NCBI RefSeq assembly: GCF_019279795.1
Contig: NC_056729.1
Location: 1,869,658,557 to 1,869,722,556 of the forward strand
DNA: 64,000 bases
From: Protopterus annectens
Lineage: Eukaryota > Chordata > Ceratodontiformes > Protopteridae
Direction: 5' to 3'
The notes beneath the pieces are model-generated. The model was given only the letters and a program-made list of their open reading frames with translations. It was not told the DNA's origin and did no database searches. Below, piece after piece: positions 22,151 to 33,359 of the stretch (position 1 is the stretch's first letter; each line of letters begins with the position of its first letter). The position numbers were made by a program, and so were the translations under genes.

Positions 22151-22919
22151 GAATGAAGTGATAGTAAAGGAAACGGAATTCAAGAAGTGGGATGAAGGGA
22201 ATCTCAAAAATAAGGGGAAACAGAGAGTGAGGAGGCAGCTACAGGGACAAAAAATGAAGATATGTGTAGGAGAAGTGAAATATCTCAGACAGAGATTTAA
22301 TATAACTGTGGAGTTAACACAGAAATACAAAACCCTGGAGGTAGAACTACCTGGTAGTCAGGAAAATGCAAGAAAAAGAATACAGATGGGTCTTACACAT
22401 GGTACAAAGCAAACAAAATGAAGCCAAAGCCCAAGCTGCAAATCTTTACTGGTGCTTCCTTCCTGGTACCTCGGCTAATGCCTTCAAGGGAATAATTACA
22501 CACCATTTTGCAGTTTCTTTTATACACAACTTGACCCCAATAAATATGAATTAATACAACTGATTACATAAAAAACTCACCATAAAGTGACAAACACCTA
22601 CCCAAAATGAAATACTTATCATATACTTGGAATACAAAAACAACAATGCATGTGATTTAAAAAATATATCAGATATTGAAATTTACTTCTTGATTCAAAC
22701 CACTTGAATGCAACGTCCTAAAATTAATAATAAACTTAGTTCCTAATTGGAACAATTTTTGTAAGCAATCATCTCCCTGTTTGCAAAGGGGTTTGGCCAA
22801 AACGCTGAAGAAAATTCCCTTCTGCTGGAACTATTATAGAGAGGAGAAAGATTGTCTTTTTCCCCTCTTCTGATGTTAGAAAGTTACATTTAAAGTACCC
22901 CAAAGATGCAAAAAAAAAA
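22151..22919. other. No gene recognised; possible repeat remnants
   Basis: 22151-22430 is purine-rich and may belong to the LINE on its left. 22600-22900 could belong to the Penelope-like element that follows, but no motif is clear. Confidence 0.3.
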
Positions 22920-22997
22920 AAATGTTATCATACCCAAAGTCCACAAGAGCTTGGAGAATCCACCAGGGAGACCGACTGTGTCTGGGGTAGGAGGATA
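22920..22997 (+). mobile_element. Penelope-like reverse transcriptase fragment
   Basis: The plus strand reads VIIPKVHKSLENPPGRPTVS followed by GVGGY, the highly conserved LPKIHK..NPPGRPIVSG motif of Penelope-like reverse transcriptases. The fragment stops at the TA repeat that flanks the next foldback element. The poly(A) run just upstream (about 22911-22923) disturbs the frame. Confidence 0.65.
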
Positions 22998-23022
22998 TAT
23001 ATATATATATATATACATATAT

Positions 23023-23507
23023 GGGTCTACTTCATTTCACTGAAAGCTCGTTTCACTGAAGCTCAGTTGCCTGTGCACAATTCATGAAAGCTCATTTCAC
23101 TGAAAACTTATTTGGCTGAAGCTCATTTGGTTGAAAGTTATATATGGCCTTTTACCCAGTGTAGCGATCCTGGAGTTAGTATATAAAGTAAAGGGGGGTG
23201 TGGGGGGTACAGCCCCCCACCTATTTTAAATGTTGAAAACCATAGATATGGATACTTAGAAGTCCAATGAATAACTCTTTCCAGAAGACAATATATAAAA
23301 AAACTATGTGGGGGGCTGTGCCCCCACACCCCCCCTTACTTTATATATTAACTCCAGGATCGCTCTACAGTGGGTAAAAGGCCTTATATAACTTTCAACA
23401 AAATAAGTTGCAGTCAATTGAGTTTACAGTGAAATGAGCTTTCAGTGAATTGTGTACAGGCAACTGACTTTCAGTGAAATGAGCTTTCAGTGAACTGAAG
23501 TAGACCC
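23023..23507. mobile_element. Foldback element, copy H2
   Basis: A near-complete palindrome of about 485 bp. The left arm starts GGGTCTACTTCATTTCACTG, and the right arm in reverse complement starts GGGTCTACTTCAGTTCACTG. Arms are built from TTTCACTGAAA-like words. Further in, both sides carry GGCCTTTTACCCA and the core AACTCCAGGATCGCTCTACA. Around the centre, GGGGGGCTGTGCCCCC-type blocks flank a short unique spacer (about 23225-23300). It lies against a TA repeat. The last 32 bp of the arm are duplicated just outside (23508-23540). Confidence 0.85.
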
Positions 23508-23553
23508 ACAGGCAACTGACTTTCAGTGAAATGAGCTTTATATATATATCTAT

Positions 23554-23887
23554 GGGATCAGAACAAATGCTCGACTAGCATATGTCCGAATCACAAAACA
23601 CCGAATACACATACACGAAAGCGCTTAACATCGACAAACGCGTCTGTATATGTATTTTTGTAAGGGAAAATTCCCTTTTCTCCACTGTAGTGCGATCTTA
23701 GAGTGAGAATATTAAAGTTGGGGGGGGGGGCACAGGGGGCGAAGCCCCCCTGCAGAAATGTAGATTTATTTATTTATTTTTAACTACACATACACAGAAG
23801 CGCTTTTTGATGTTAAGCGCTTTCGTGTATGTGTGTTCGATGTTTTCTGATTTGGACAAATGCTAGTCGAGCATGTGTCCTAGACCC
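23554..23887. mobile_element. Foldback element, copy H3
   Basis: Terminal inverted repeats of about 85-90 bp: GGGATCAGAACAAATGCTCG on the left and GGGTCTAGGACACATGCTCG in reverse complement on the right, both continuing into ACACATACACGAAAGCGCTT. The interior has the same core as H1 and H4 (CCACTGTAGTGCGATCTTAG) and a G-rich block. The arms differ entirely from those of H2 although the terminus and core agree. Confidence 0.8.

Positions 23888-23966
<79 letters not shown>
23888..23966. repeat. (TA)n microsatellite
   Basis: About 70 bp of almost pure TA between two foldback elements. Confidence 0.95.
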
Positions 23967-23968
<2 letters not shown>

Positions 23969-23969
23969 T

Positions 23970-24610
23970 GGGTCTACTTTATTTCACAATGAATTTCATT
24001 TCACCCCGACCACTTCGCTGAAAACTCAAATTACTGAAAACTCATTTCACTTAATCTCATTTCATTGAATTAAACTTAGTGTATATGGCACTGTGTAGAA
24101 TACTGTAAGGCAAGTAAAAGGTATATGCCCTTTTCCCCACTGTAGTGAGTGTGATCCTGGAGTTAGTATATATAGTTAGGGGGTTTTGTGGGGTGGGGGA
24201 GGTGTAGTCCCCCACTTATTTTGAGTACATATTGTCTTATAGAGAGAGTTAGTCACTGGTGTTGCAACTATGCATGTCTATTGTTTAAAATGTATTGTTT
24301 TGATGTTTTAGGTAAAATTCAATATAAAACAAACAAAGTAGGGGGCTACACCCCCACACACCCCAATGTGGGGAGCTGTGCCCCCCACCCCCCAACTATA
24401 TATACTAACTCCAGGATCACACTACAGTGGGGACAAGGGCATATACCTTTTACTTGCCTTACAGTACTCTACACAGTGCCATATATGCTAACTGCGGTTC
24501 AGTGAAATGAGATTCAGTCAAATGCGTTTTCAGTAATTTGTGTTTTCGGTGAAGTGGTCGGGGTGAAATGAAATTCAGTGAAATGAGATTCAATGAAACA
24601 AAGTATACCC
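23970..24610. mobile_element. Foldback element, copy H4
   Basis: The largest clear palindrome of the cluster (641 bp). The left end is GGGTCTACTTTATTTCAC and the right end in reverse complement is GGGTATACTTTGTTTCATTG. Both arms contain CACCCCGACCACTTC, ACTGTGTAGA.TACTGTAAGG and AAAAGG.ATATGCCC. The inner blocks AACTCCAGGATCACACTACA and CCCCCACACACCCC match H2. A roughly 100-bp unpaired centre separates the arms. TA repeats abut both sides. Confidence 0.85.
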
Positions 24611-24623
24611 ATATCTATATCTA

Positions 24624-24682
<59 letters not shown>
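24611..24682. repeat. (TA)n microsatellite
   Basis: ATCTATAT-type start grading into pure TA repeats. Confidence 0.95.
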
Positions 24683-24687
<5 letters not shown>

Positions 24688-24759
24688 CAAATACATGCGT
24701 GTGTGTGTATCATTTATGCAGTGTTTGACACTTGATACCGTATGTGTTAAATGAGGACA

Positions 24760-25069
24760 CCATACCTCTCAATCTGTTAGTCCCAGAAATCTGGACAAAG
24801 CCAAAAATATTGGGTAAACAAAGGCTCAGAAATAGGGACAAATTTTAGATATTGCTGTTATTAACTCAGAAAGATGATAGGATAAAACGTTTTGCATTAA
24901 CATGCATTTTCTGAAAGACATGAAGTTTGAAACTCAAATTTCTGTCATTATTCAGTGACTTCCATCCTCAATAATTTGCCAGAAAACCCAAATTTTATGA
25001 GGAACAGACCAACAATATCAGGCATAAATCTGGGCAGTCTGCAAAAATTTGGACAGTTAAGACATATGG
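24760..25069. mobile_element. Short TIR element, copy 1 of a two-copy family
   Basis: Left end CCATACCTCTCAATCTGT; right end in reverse complement CCATATGTCTTAACTGTCC. The interior (GAAATCTGGACAAAGCC, AACTCAGAAAG, CAAATTTTATGAGGAACAGA) recurs at 56.85-57.1 kb. It has no coding capacity. The short imperfect TIRs suggest a non-autonomous DNA transposon of unassigned superfamily. Confidence 0.6.
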
Positions 25070-25558
25070 GTCACTTGTGAATAAAGATTTATAACATAAA
25101 ATAGAAACCAGAAAAAAAAAGAAACCAATGAATTCAACACTAAAACTTTTGACTATTTACTGAAACAGAAGTATGCAAACTATGATAACCACTAACAATA
25201 AAATTCTTCAAAACTGCTTCAATGAACAGGAGCCACAGATGCCAAATTACAAAAAGCACACCCAACACCAAAAGCAAGCCAGGTTTTTGGACAAACACTA
25301 AAACAGAAACAAAGTAAAAGTGTACAACTCACAACCTTTCTTAATGCAGGAGGATACACCTTCTGTACTCTCTGCACCTCCCTGCAACCCACTTACTTAA
25401 ACATTATAACTACATGACTACACTGTGTGGTCTCTACCCACCACTTATATATGCAATGGGCTGCATGCATTACATAGTCACACTTAGCTAGTTTTGGTGT
25501 CACTGAGCTTTGATGAAACTGATTCCTCATTTATGTTTAAAAGTTCATAGGTACATAT
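25070..25558. other. No gene or repeat recognised
   Basis: Unique-looking AT-rich sequence between a TIR element and a foldback element. Confidence 0.4.
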
Positions 25559-25953
25559 GTGTCTACATTAAATCCACAAAAACCCTTTTCAGCAAACGTC
25601 TCTTTGCTGAATGCTAACTGCCAAAATCTAACTCTGTTGAATGGCCATTTCAGTGAATATTTTCCTACGGGAAAATCAATGCTTGGCTAACCTAAAACCT
25701 CAAAAAATTTAAAACTTTCCAAAGTGGTGGCTTCACACCCCCCACCTAGCCCCCCCATACATCCCGAACAAAATATACAACTCTGAGATCGCACTACAGT
25801 GGGGAAAAGGGCAAATTCCCAATGATGGCTAAGTGTTTTTTTCTCTAGGAAAAAATTCACTGAAATGGATGTTCAACAGAGTAAGATTTCAACACTTAGC
25901 TTACGGCAAAGAGCCATTCACTGAAAAGGGTTTTGCAGAACTAATATAGACCC
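25559..25953. mobile_element. Foldback element, copy H5
   Basis: Left arm GTGTCTACATTAA; right arm in reverse complement GGGTCTATATTAG. Both continue into AAACCCTTTTCAG and TCTAACTCTGTTGAA / CTTACTCTGTTGAA. The right half keeps the family core CTGAGATCGCACTACAGTGG followed by GGAAAAGGG. Arms of about 110 bp; no coding sequence. Confidence 0.8.
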
Positions 25954-26481
25954 ATATATTTGTTCTGCTAAACTGCTTTTGATTAGCCTCAATATCCTGC
26001 ATGCTTTCATTAGCTGCAGATGAATTGCCTTCATTATTCTATCACACAAAGAAAATAATTTTACTGGTATAATATATTTATTGGTAGGAAAATCTTGCAT
26101 GCGTATGCATGTGTGGTTTATCTTACAACCCTACTGACTCCATTTGATGAGAAGCTGGAATAAAAGCCTCAAACTTTTAGTGCTGTTTATCATGAATGCA
26201 AAATATATTTGTGTTGAACCTGCAAAATGTGGTTGTGTTAATTTGTTTTTATATTTTTCATATTTTATTGATTGCAATTTTTAAATGCTTGACTATTATA
26301 CACCAAATGCAAGGAAACAAGAAAAATGCAGTTTATTAAAATAAATATTCTAAAGGTGCACTGAAAAAAACAGCAATACAAATGTGCACCATAAATAAAA
26401 ACATGATCTACTTAATGAAATAATTAACAAAATTGAAGAAACATTAATAAATACACAAATAAGTTATACTGGTACACTTAC
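25954..26481. other. Presumed intron downstream of the apple-domain exon
   Basis: No second-half apple exon (C-Y-L-K...SG-S) could be found here on the minus strand. The sequence is AT-rich with no recognised repeat. Confidence 0.35.
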
Positions 26482-26623
26482 TTGCCTTGAAGGTCATATG
26501 TATAGAAATGACAGTACGGATCAGTACTACAAGCCGCCCTGCAGGAATCGCTGTTTGGAAAGCTTACAACCTGGTAGTCATACCCATAAAAATTTGTGCT
26601 ATGGTACTCTGGCTGTATACACT
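26482..26623 (-). CDS. Exon encoding the N-terminal half of an apple/PAN domain
   Basis: Read on the minus strand, a 142-nt exon is bounded by an acceptor (TATTCCAG) and a canonical donor (GTAAGTG). Between them one frame reads CIQPEYHSTNFYGYDYQVVS, then FPNSDSCRAACSTDPYCHFY and TYDLQGK, with no stop. The Cys pattern C...C..C....C-H-F-Y-T-Y and the G-x-D-Y region resemble the first half of apple domains in plasma kallikrein and coagulation factor XI (for example CTDDVHCHFFTY). The exon starts in phase 1 and ends in phase 2. In those genes each apple domain is split over two exons, so this fits. The rest of the gene is not visible in the window. A lineage-specific PAN/apple protein is an equally good identity. 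Confidence 0.7.
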
Positions 26624-28360
26624 CTGGAATAAAAAGAGATGAACTGCATGTTTTTGTAGCAGTGTAAGATTGTTCAGTTAATCTACAATGGCAAAATATT
26701 CAAATTCCGTTACCACTCAGTAGTCAACATGGAAGGCAGAATGTAATGGAAAGGAAAGAGAATTACTGCAATCATGGCCTGTAACATGAATGAACATCAA
26801 TTTTTGTAAGTATATACAAGAAACTTTTCTACCTATCAGAGTTAACAGAAATTTGAATTATGTTGACTGTTCTTTATTATTTGGTAACGTTCTTAGGTCT
26901 TATAAAAGTTTGTTGTAATAGGTGACTCTAATATACTGTTCAGGTCAATAAGACAAAGCAAAATGCAAGTCATGGTTCTTGGTCATGGCTTCACCAGTAA
27001 AAGGTTATTTAATTCCTAGCAGTATGAGGTGAAAGAAATACAACACTAGTCTTATTCTCTTACTGTTTGAAACAGAAAGTAAATGTAAGTCCTGACCTAA
27101 CCACATTCTCACTATATAAAAGACAACTCAGCCTCAAAGTTCATTAAATAATTTTTTTCAGAATTGAGTTTTCTTTCTTTCACTCTTTCGTTTTTTTATT
27201 TTTTGAAACGTATAGCTATATGCTATTTTTCAGTTCAGTAATATATAAGTTAGATGACATCAGAAAAGTTAGATGACATCAGAATCTTGATGCTGTAATA
27301 AGCACATACTGGTTACTTTTAACTATGCATGACAAACAAAAGTCATAAAAATGTTTTCTCCAATATTTCAGAAATGAGCCTTAAGTCTATGTTTTCCTCT
27401 ATGTCCTCTTGGGTTTTCAAGGGAGTATTTTCTATTGTCATCTTTATCCTATAAAAAGTTGATTGGGCTGCAGCCCACCTATCCTGTTCGGATGAGCTGT
27501 GTCCCATTGACTGCTGTTCATTCAAGCCACAGCGCATATGGACACTAAACACATGACAGAGACTGATAACCCTAACCTATGAGATGCTTTTATTTGCAAA
27601 GATATACTATAGAAACTTCTGCGTTTTAGTAGCACAGAATCACTTTGTATCATGCATACTAGGTAGAACTGATATCCACAGGACAGTGTGCATATCGAGT
27701 TAAACTAGATATGATGAATTCCATAGCCTTCTGCATCATGGTTATAAAAAATTTTAGGGGATCTACTGAAATTTTGTGTGAATATTCCATCATGTACATT
27801 CAGCATACTGGACACAGTCCTAAATTGTATGTTGTAGCAAATAGAAGGGCATGTAGTGTTCCCCTGTAACCCCCAGGGCTTCTGCATTGGTAGTCCACAG
27901 GGTAGCACATTGGTGCTACATACAGTACACTGCAGTCTTGTCATATCAAGGCCCTGCTGGGCTCGAAGGGGATGAACTTCATTAACATGGGCTGACAGCT
28001 CTCCATCAACATCAGCTGCCAGACCATCATATGTGTGTCTGTATCTGACAATGAGGTATAGCATCTGAGTGTTTTGTCAGATTGCTCTTTACACCACATA
28101 GTGTGGATGAATATCAACCCCCATGTGATGTTTCCTTAAACTTTCTTTCTGGAGGAAATGCACACTACCTGATGAGCGAGTCTCTGTCCATGCCATTACC
28201 ATACTTAAAGCTAGACCCCCATATACCACATCTCTCTCTGTCTAGTGAAAATATATTTATATTGCATATCTTATATAAGGTGCATGTCTTACATTACATT
28301 GATCTTTTTCAAATACATTTATATTTACATTAATCATGCAGTGGGCTTTTTAAACAAGCA
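26624..28360. other. Presumed intron or intergenic; no gene recognised
   Basis: About 1.7 kb of unique-looking sequence. Minus-strand open stretches at 27343-27552 and 27705-28064 show no family motif or splice context. An 18-bp direct repeat (AAGTTAGATGACATCAGA) occurs at about 27246-27284. Confidence 0.35.
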
Positions 28361-29437
28361 AATCATCATCTTCATCATCATCATCACCCTTTTTCCCATT
28401 TTCTGCATGGGGTCTGGGTGTCGTGTCACTTGTCACCATTTCTCCCTATTCAATGCCACCCTCCTACCTCACACTTGACTGTTTCAGGTCTTCTCTCATA
28501 CTGTCCATCCACCTCTTTGCTTGATGCCCTCATTTCCTCTTGCCCCCTTTCTGTCTGTCCCAAACTTTCTTCTCTAGATTGTGTTTTATTTCCTGCACAT
28601 GTGCCTGAAGGACCATAATCTGTTCTCCTCGACCGTTTCTGCAATTGGAGCTACTTTGTCTTCTGCTCTTATGTCCTCATGTCTTTGTCTGTCCGACAGT
28701 GTGCATCCTATCACCCATCTCAGGCACCTCATCTCCATCGTCTCTAGCTTCCTCAGTTGCTCTGCTTTGACTGACCAGGTTTCTGTACCATACAGTTGTA
28801 CTGGCTGCATCACTGTTTTGTACACTTGACATTTCAGCTTCTTTGACATTCTTCTGTCACATTACCCCCAAAATTCTGTGCCAGTTGGATGCAACCCCTC
28901 TGATTCTAGCTCTCACACACTTCCCTTTTCCTCAACCACCCCTCCCAAATACTTGAAGCTGTTAACCTGTTCCACTATGTTCTCCTCTATCTCAATTTTC
29001 AGCTTTTTCTGTGTCCCCAATTTGCTGACATTGCAACTGTCTTATCACTGTGTTATCTGTACTCAGTTTCATCCCATTTGCCTTCAATTTTGCATTCCAT
29101 TCCCCTACCCTTTGCTGAAGTTCTTGCTCGAAGTCTGCCTGTTATGCAACATCATCAGCATACAGCAGCTTTGTTGATCTGTCCACTCCGACCTGTTTGC
29201 TAATGTTGTCCATCACCAGTATGAATAGCAGTGGGCTCAGAGATGAACCCTGATGCACACCCAGTCCCACTGGGAACCCCCCTGTATGACTGAACCCTGT
29301 TTGTACTTGAATCATTGAGTCATTGTACATAGCTTTCACAAATTCTACCAATGTTTCTGAGACTTCAAACCACCATAAGACTGCCCAACTCAGCTTTCTT
29401 GGAATCTTGTGTGATGGTATGAGATAGTACCACCTGT
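28361..29437 (-). mobile_element. Second RTE LINE, 3' half (RT C-terminus)
   Basis: The minus strand reads PRKLSWAVLWWFEVSETLVE, VGLGVHQGSSLSPLLFILVM and KLLYADDVA (29480-29142), then VYKTVMQPVQLYGTETWSVK and RCLRWVIGCTLSDR (28849-28586), the RTE wording for palm and C-terminus. The 3' end is followed by a (GAT)n-like trinucleotide tail at about 28363-28388, a feature of RTE elements. It is separate in sequence from the RTE at 11.6-15.8 kb. A frame break lies between 28850 and 29140. Confidence 0.85.
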
Positions 29438-29805
29438 GCCAGAGAGAGTTGGGCAGTGCATGTGTAATATATGCCAGCATAGCTAGCTGGAGTTTTGTAA
29501 AGAATTATATGTCATTTATATATCACACTGATTTGTACAGATGCTTGCATTAAAAATGTTTCTGTAGAGCTGTTTGTGTTAAAAATGCATCAACAGTGGG
29601 CCTGCTGGACAGAAAAGAAATATACATGTATGTCAGACCGTATTATTGTAACTGATTAAATGTATATGTTTTAACAGAGAATACTGGAAGGGAAGGGGTT
29701 AAGCACCCCCAGCTAACCTTAAGAAAAATAGGTGGAAATTAAATGGGTTGGTTTAGGCCATAAAGATTTTATCTTACAGATCTGATCGCAGCCAGAGACA
29801 AAAGT

Positions 29806-32176
29806 GACTGGCAAGGTCAGACCACAAAATGGTTTCATTTGAAGTAAAAATAAAACCTGGACCCTACAGCTAAATCTGGAATATTCAGGGACTACACTAA
29901 GGCTAACGTCCTGCTAGTAAATGATAACCTGACAAAATTTCAAGCCCCAGTAAACCATGAGAACACTGCTGCCTATGCAAAACTGTTCACAGAAAACCTG
30001 TACAAGCATATTAATAGCTGCATAAAGGCAACTGTACCTACCAGGAATAAGTACAGAAGTAAATCAAAAAACAAGCCACCCTGGTGGAATAACAAAATCA
30101 ATAGGCTGCATAACAGAAGGAAGAAAATCATGGCAAAAAATAGGAGGTGCAGCACCCAGCAGGATAAAATCACTCTCAACAAATTAAACAAACTCAGAGA
30201 ACAGATAAAGTCTTCCAAAGCCAAGTTTGAGGTAACTTTGGCTTCCCAAGCCAAGGACAACCACAAAGCATTATTTAGCTATGTCCACAACCTTAAAGGT
30301 AATACACAATTGTGTGCAGAGCTCATTGTAAATGGAGCCATCTATACTGAGCCAGAAGATATAGCAAACCTCCTGGCTGATAAATTCAGCTCCAACTTTA
30401 CCCCTCTCTCCCCTTCAACCTTCTCTCAGGAAATACCATCAAATATAACTCCCTCTACAATCAATAGGGAACAGATCCTTGATGCTCTCTCTAAGACCTA
30501 GATCACTACATAAATGGGCCCAGACAATTTCCCAGAGTGTCTTCTAAAGAGCATGAAACATGATCTGTCAGGGCCTCTGGAATTACTATTTAACTGTACC
30601 CCCAAAACAGGCTTTGTGCCTCATGAATGTAGAACAGCAACAGTCATCCCTCTGCACAAAGTGGACCATCTACAAACCCTGGAAATTACAGACCCATAAG
30701 TCTCACTAGTCTTATATTTATAGCCATGGAAAGAATTATCATGGAAATGATCAATAGAGATATAGTAAACCTCCAGACACTGGACCCAACCCAGTTTGGT
30801 TTCATCAAGGGCAGATCATGTCTACTCAACCTAATTGGCTTCTTTCAGAAGGTAACCAAAGCAATGGATGAGGGGAATATGGTTCACACTGTCTACCTTA
30901 ACCTGGCCAAGGCATTTGACACAATATCCCACTCAGGCATTGTTGACAAACTCAAGAGGTTAGGTACAAACTCATATGTTACCTGGTGGATAGCCAACTG
31001 GTTCACAAACAGGACCCATGAAGTTAGAATTGAGGAATCCACCTGTAAAAAGAGGCCAGTCACAAGTGGAGTCCCTCAGGGATCAATTCTTGAACTGCCC
31101 CTTTTTGGGATTTACTTCTCTGAAGTCAAGGCCAATGTCAGTGGTCTCTGGCTGACTAAATTTTCATTTCAGATTATTGCAAATTAGCAGCTGTCATTGA
31201 ATCCCACGCTGACACAAATGTTCTCCAGAAGGAGCTGACAAAGACAAACAATTGGTGTCAGAGCCATGGACTAAAGCTAAATGCCAGGAAATGCATAATA
31301 GTATCCTTTAGGAAGTCATCCACCCTGGTAACTATCATATTGACAACACACCCCTTAGAGCTGACCCAGTAGTCATGGACCTAGGGACACACATAGATAG
31401 TAATCTAGCATTTGACCATCACGTGCCTACAGTAGTGAGGAAATCATTCTATGCTGGGCAACTTATAAACAAAGGTATGGCATCTAAGTAAAAGGAAGTC
31501 ATTGTGCCACTGTATTCAGCATTCATCAGATCTGTCATTGAGTACAATGCCCCCTTTGGTATGTACCTAACCAGGCATATCCAACAACTGGAATGTCCAC
31601 AGAGGTTCCTCACTAAAAGAATACATGGTGGAAGTAAAATATCCTATGCAGATTGCCTCACGGTCCTATCTCTGTATTCTGTCTCTTACATGTTTTTGAG
31701 TGGAGATCTATGTCTGGCATACAGGACATTGTCAGACCCAAGTCTGACAGACCTCATGCATACCCACAAAACAAACAACACCAGAATTACCTGTTGGAAA
31801 CACTTAAACTTTGCCTGTTATATAAATAGGATGTGCTGGAGAGAGAGGTATATATCTCGGACACTACCTCGTCTATGGAACAGGCTCCCCATCCATGTGA
31901 AGCAGAGTTCCTTCCTAACCCAATTCAAGTGCAACTTGGACAATTGGATGGGGAACAGGAATTTCATCCATGGTTTGGCACCTGTGTCTCAAATGGACCC
32001 AGACAACCTGTAAATGGTTCCTCTCCCAGGCCACTGCTTGTAAATGTTTCATTTCCCAAACCCCTGCTTACACTTATCAAGGCTATCAGAACTTGTCAGA
32101 GATTTGGGATGCATGGCTAGCTTTAAAAATGTCCTTCTGGTCATTAGGCTAGTAAATATCAATGAGCCTATGAACT
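29806..32176 (+). mobile_element. CR1 LINE copy C
   Basis: It begins near the end of the endonuclease (DHKMVSFEVK) and runs through the reverse transcriptase: PPWWNNKINRLHNRRKKI (about 30078), PTQFGFIKGRSCLLNLIGFF (about 30788), LAKAFDTISHSGIVDKL (about 30904), VTSGVPQGSILELPLFGIYF (about 31060), then the C-terminus FIRSVIEYNAPFGMYLTRHI and WRERYISRTLPRLWNRLPIH (31504-32013). The ADD box region near 31160 is frameshifted. At least four breaks divide the frame. The 3' end AATGAGCCTATGAAC lies at 32176. It sits inside the LTR-like fossil; the interrupted sequence is continuous in the second copy of that fossil. Confidence 0.9.
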
Positions 32177-32984
32177 TAAAACCAGAACTAGGAATCCTAC
32201 TGTGTTGTCCTAAGTGGTAAATTAATTGCTACCCTGGAAGGATGGATGTTTTTGAAATTGGTTTATAGCTTCCAGATGCTGCAACAGATCTTAGCAAAGC
32301 TCTGGGTGTGTATTGTATAGCCCACTGGTTCATAGACAGGACACAGGAAGTTAGAATTGTGTAGTCCAGAGGTGATGTCATCCCATAACCAGGACTAAAA
32401 TGATTTTTAGATATTAGTGAGAGATATGGCAGAACTCTCGCAGCACTCTTTTTTGGAACCTGACTAGAATAGTCCTCTCACACACAGAACACACATCACC
32501 TTGCCTTGTTGTAGTAAGTAACTTAACTAGGGAACTTTAATTATTTAATCAGTCAGGAAAATATAGTGAGATTAGTTAAGTATTGTTTTACTGCATCTGT
32601 GTGAATCTATCCATCTGTGTTATTTTGTATATCTCCTGCGACTGAACTATGGTATTTATTATAAACAGATATTCAGTACTCTCATGTTTTCTATTTCATT
32701 ATTTATTATTAAATATTTCTTTAACTTTTATTGTGGTTGGTCTTTTATAGAAAATCTTAACTCTTAAGAGTGCTTATACTTATTTTAGTGACACTGTGGC
32801 TGCTCCTGAAAGCCTTTCTGCATTGGTCAAATTCTACCATTTGTATTAGTATTAATTTTACTCAGTATAGTTGGCTACCCTTGTAAGAGCCTTAGAGTAG
32901 CTGATGGGTGGCAGCATAACTATCTTATAGTTTGGGAAGAGGGGGCACAGCTGGTAAATCTGTGCCAGCCTTTCCCAGGTTTGT

Positions 32985-32985
<1 letters not shown>

Positions 32986-33053
<68 letters not shown>

Positions 33054-33068
33054 CGTGTGTGCATGTGC

Positions 33069-33105
<37 letters not shown>

Positions 33106-33111
33106 TGTGAA
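32986..33111. repeat. (TG)n microsatellite
   Basis: About 120 bp of TG with GC interruptions. The same position in the second copy of the host element (63,607-63,677) also carries (TG)n, so the repeat was seeded before the two copies diverged. Confidence 0.95.
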
Positions 33112-33359
33112 AATCAAATATCAAAGTATATATGTGTTAGCTACTTGGAACAGGGCACAGAGCTCCAAAATGGTCAATATGGAGTCTTGTTTGGGGCCTG
33201 AAGATACAGAGAGAGTCAAGCCCCAGGACTGGAGAGTGCATTCCCTGTGTGCTGTTAAAGGAAATTATGCTTGGTGCATAGAGATGCATCTGGAAATACT
33301 GGGTGTATCTATTTTTGTTCCAACTGAATGTCCCTCACTGGTGGCAGTGGTGAGGATTG

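Larger units (their letters stand above)
29438..33359 (+). mobile_element. LTR-like retroelement fossil, copy 1 (CR1 nested inside)
   Basis: About 1.5 kb of non-CR1 sequence (29438-29805 and 32177-33359) aligns by eye, in order, with 60.53-63.75 kb. Shared landmarks are ATATATGCCAG, ATTATATGTCATTTATATAT, CATCAACAGTGGG, AGGCCATAAAGA, CAGTCAGGAAAATATAGTGA and the (TG)n followed by GAAAATCAAAT. Orientation, structure and a weak protease-like reading downstream in both copies suggest a long terminal repeat plus leader of a Gypsy- or retrovirus-like element. It is broken, with no intact gene. It lies between the two parts of the second RTE LINE. Confidence 0.45.

Noticed and set aside
26482-26623. 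Reading the apple-domain exon as part of a retroelement
   Set aside because: It is flanked by intact splice signals, has the disulfide pattern of an apple domain, and has no retroelement motif nearby.
27705-28064. 119-codon minus-strand frame as a host exon
   Set aside because: No splice sites in register and no recognisable domain.
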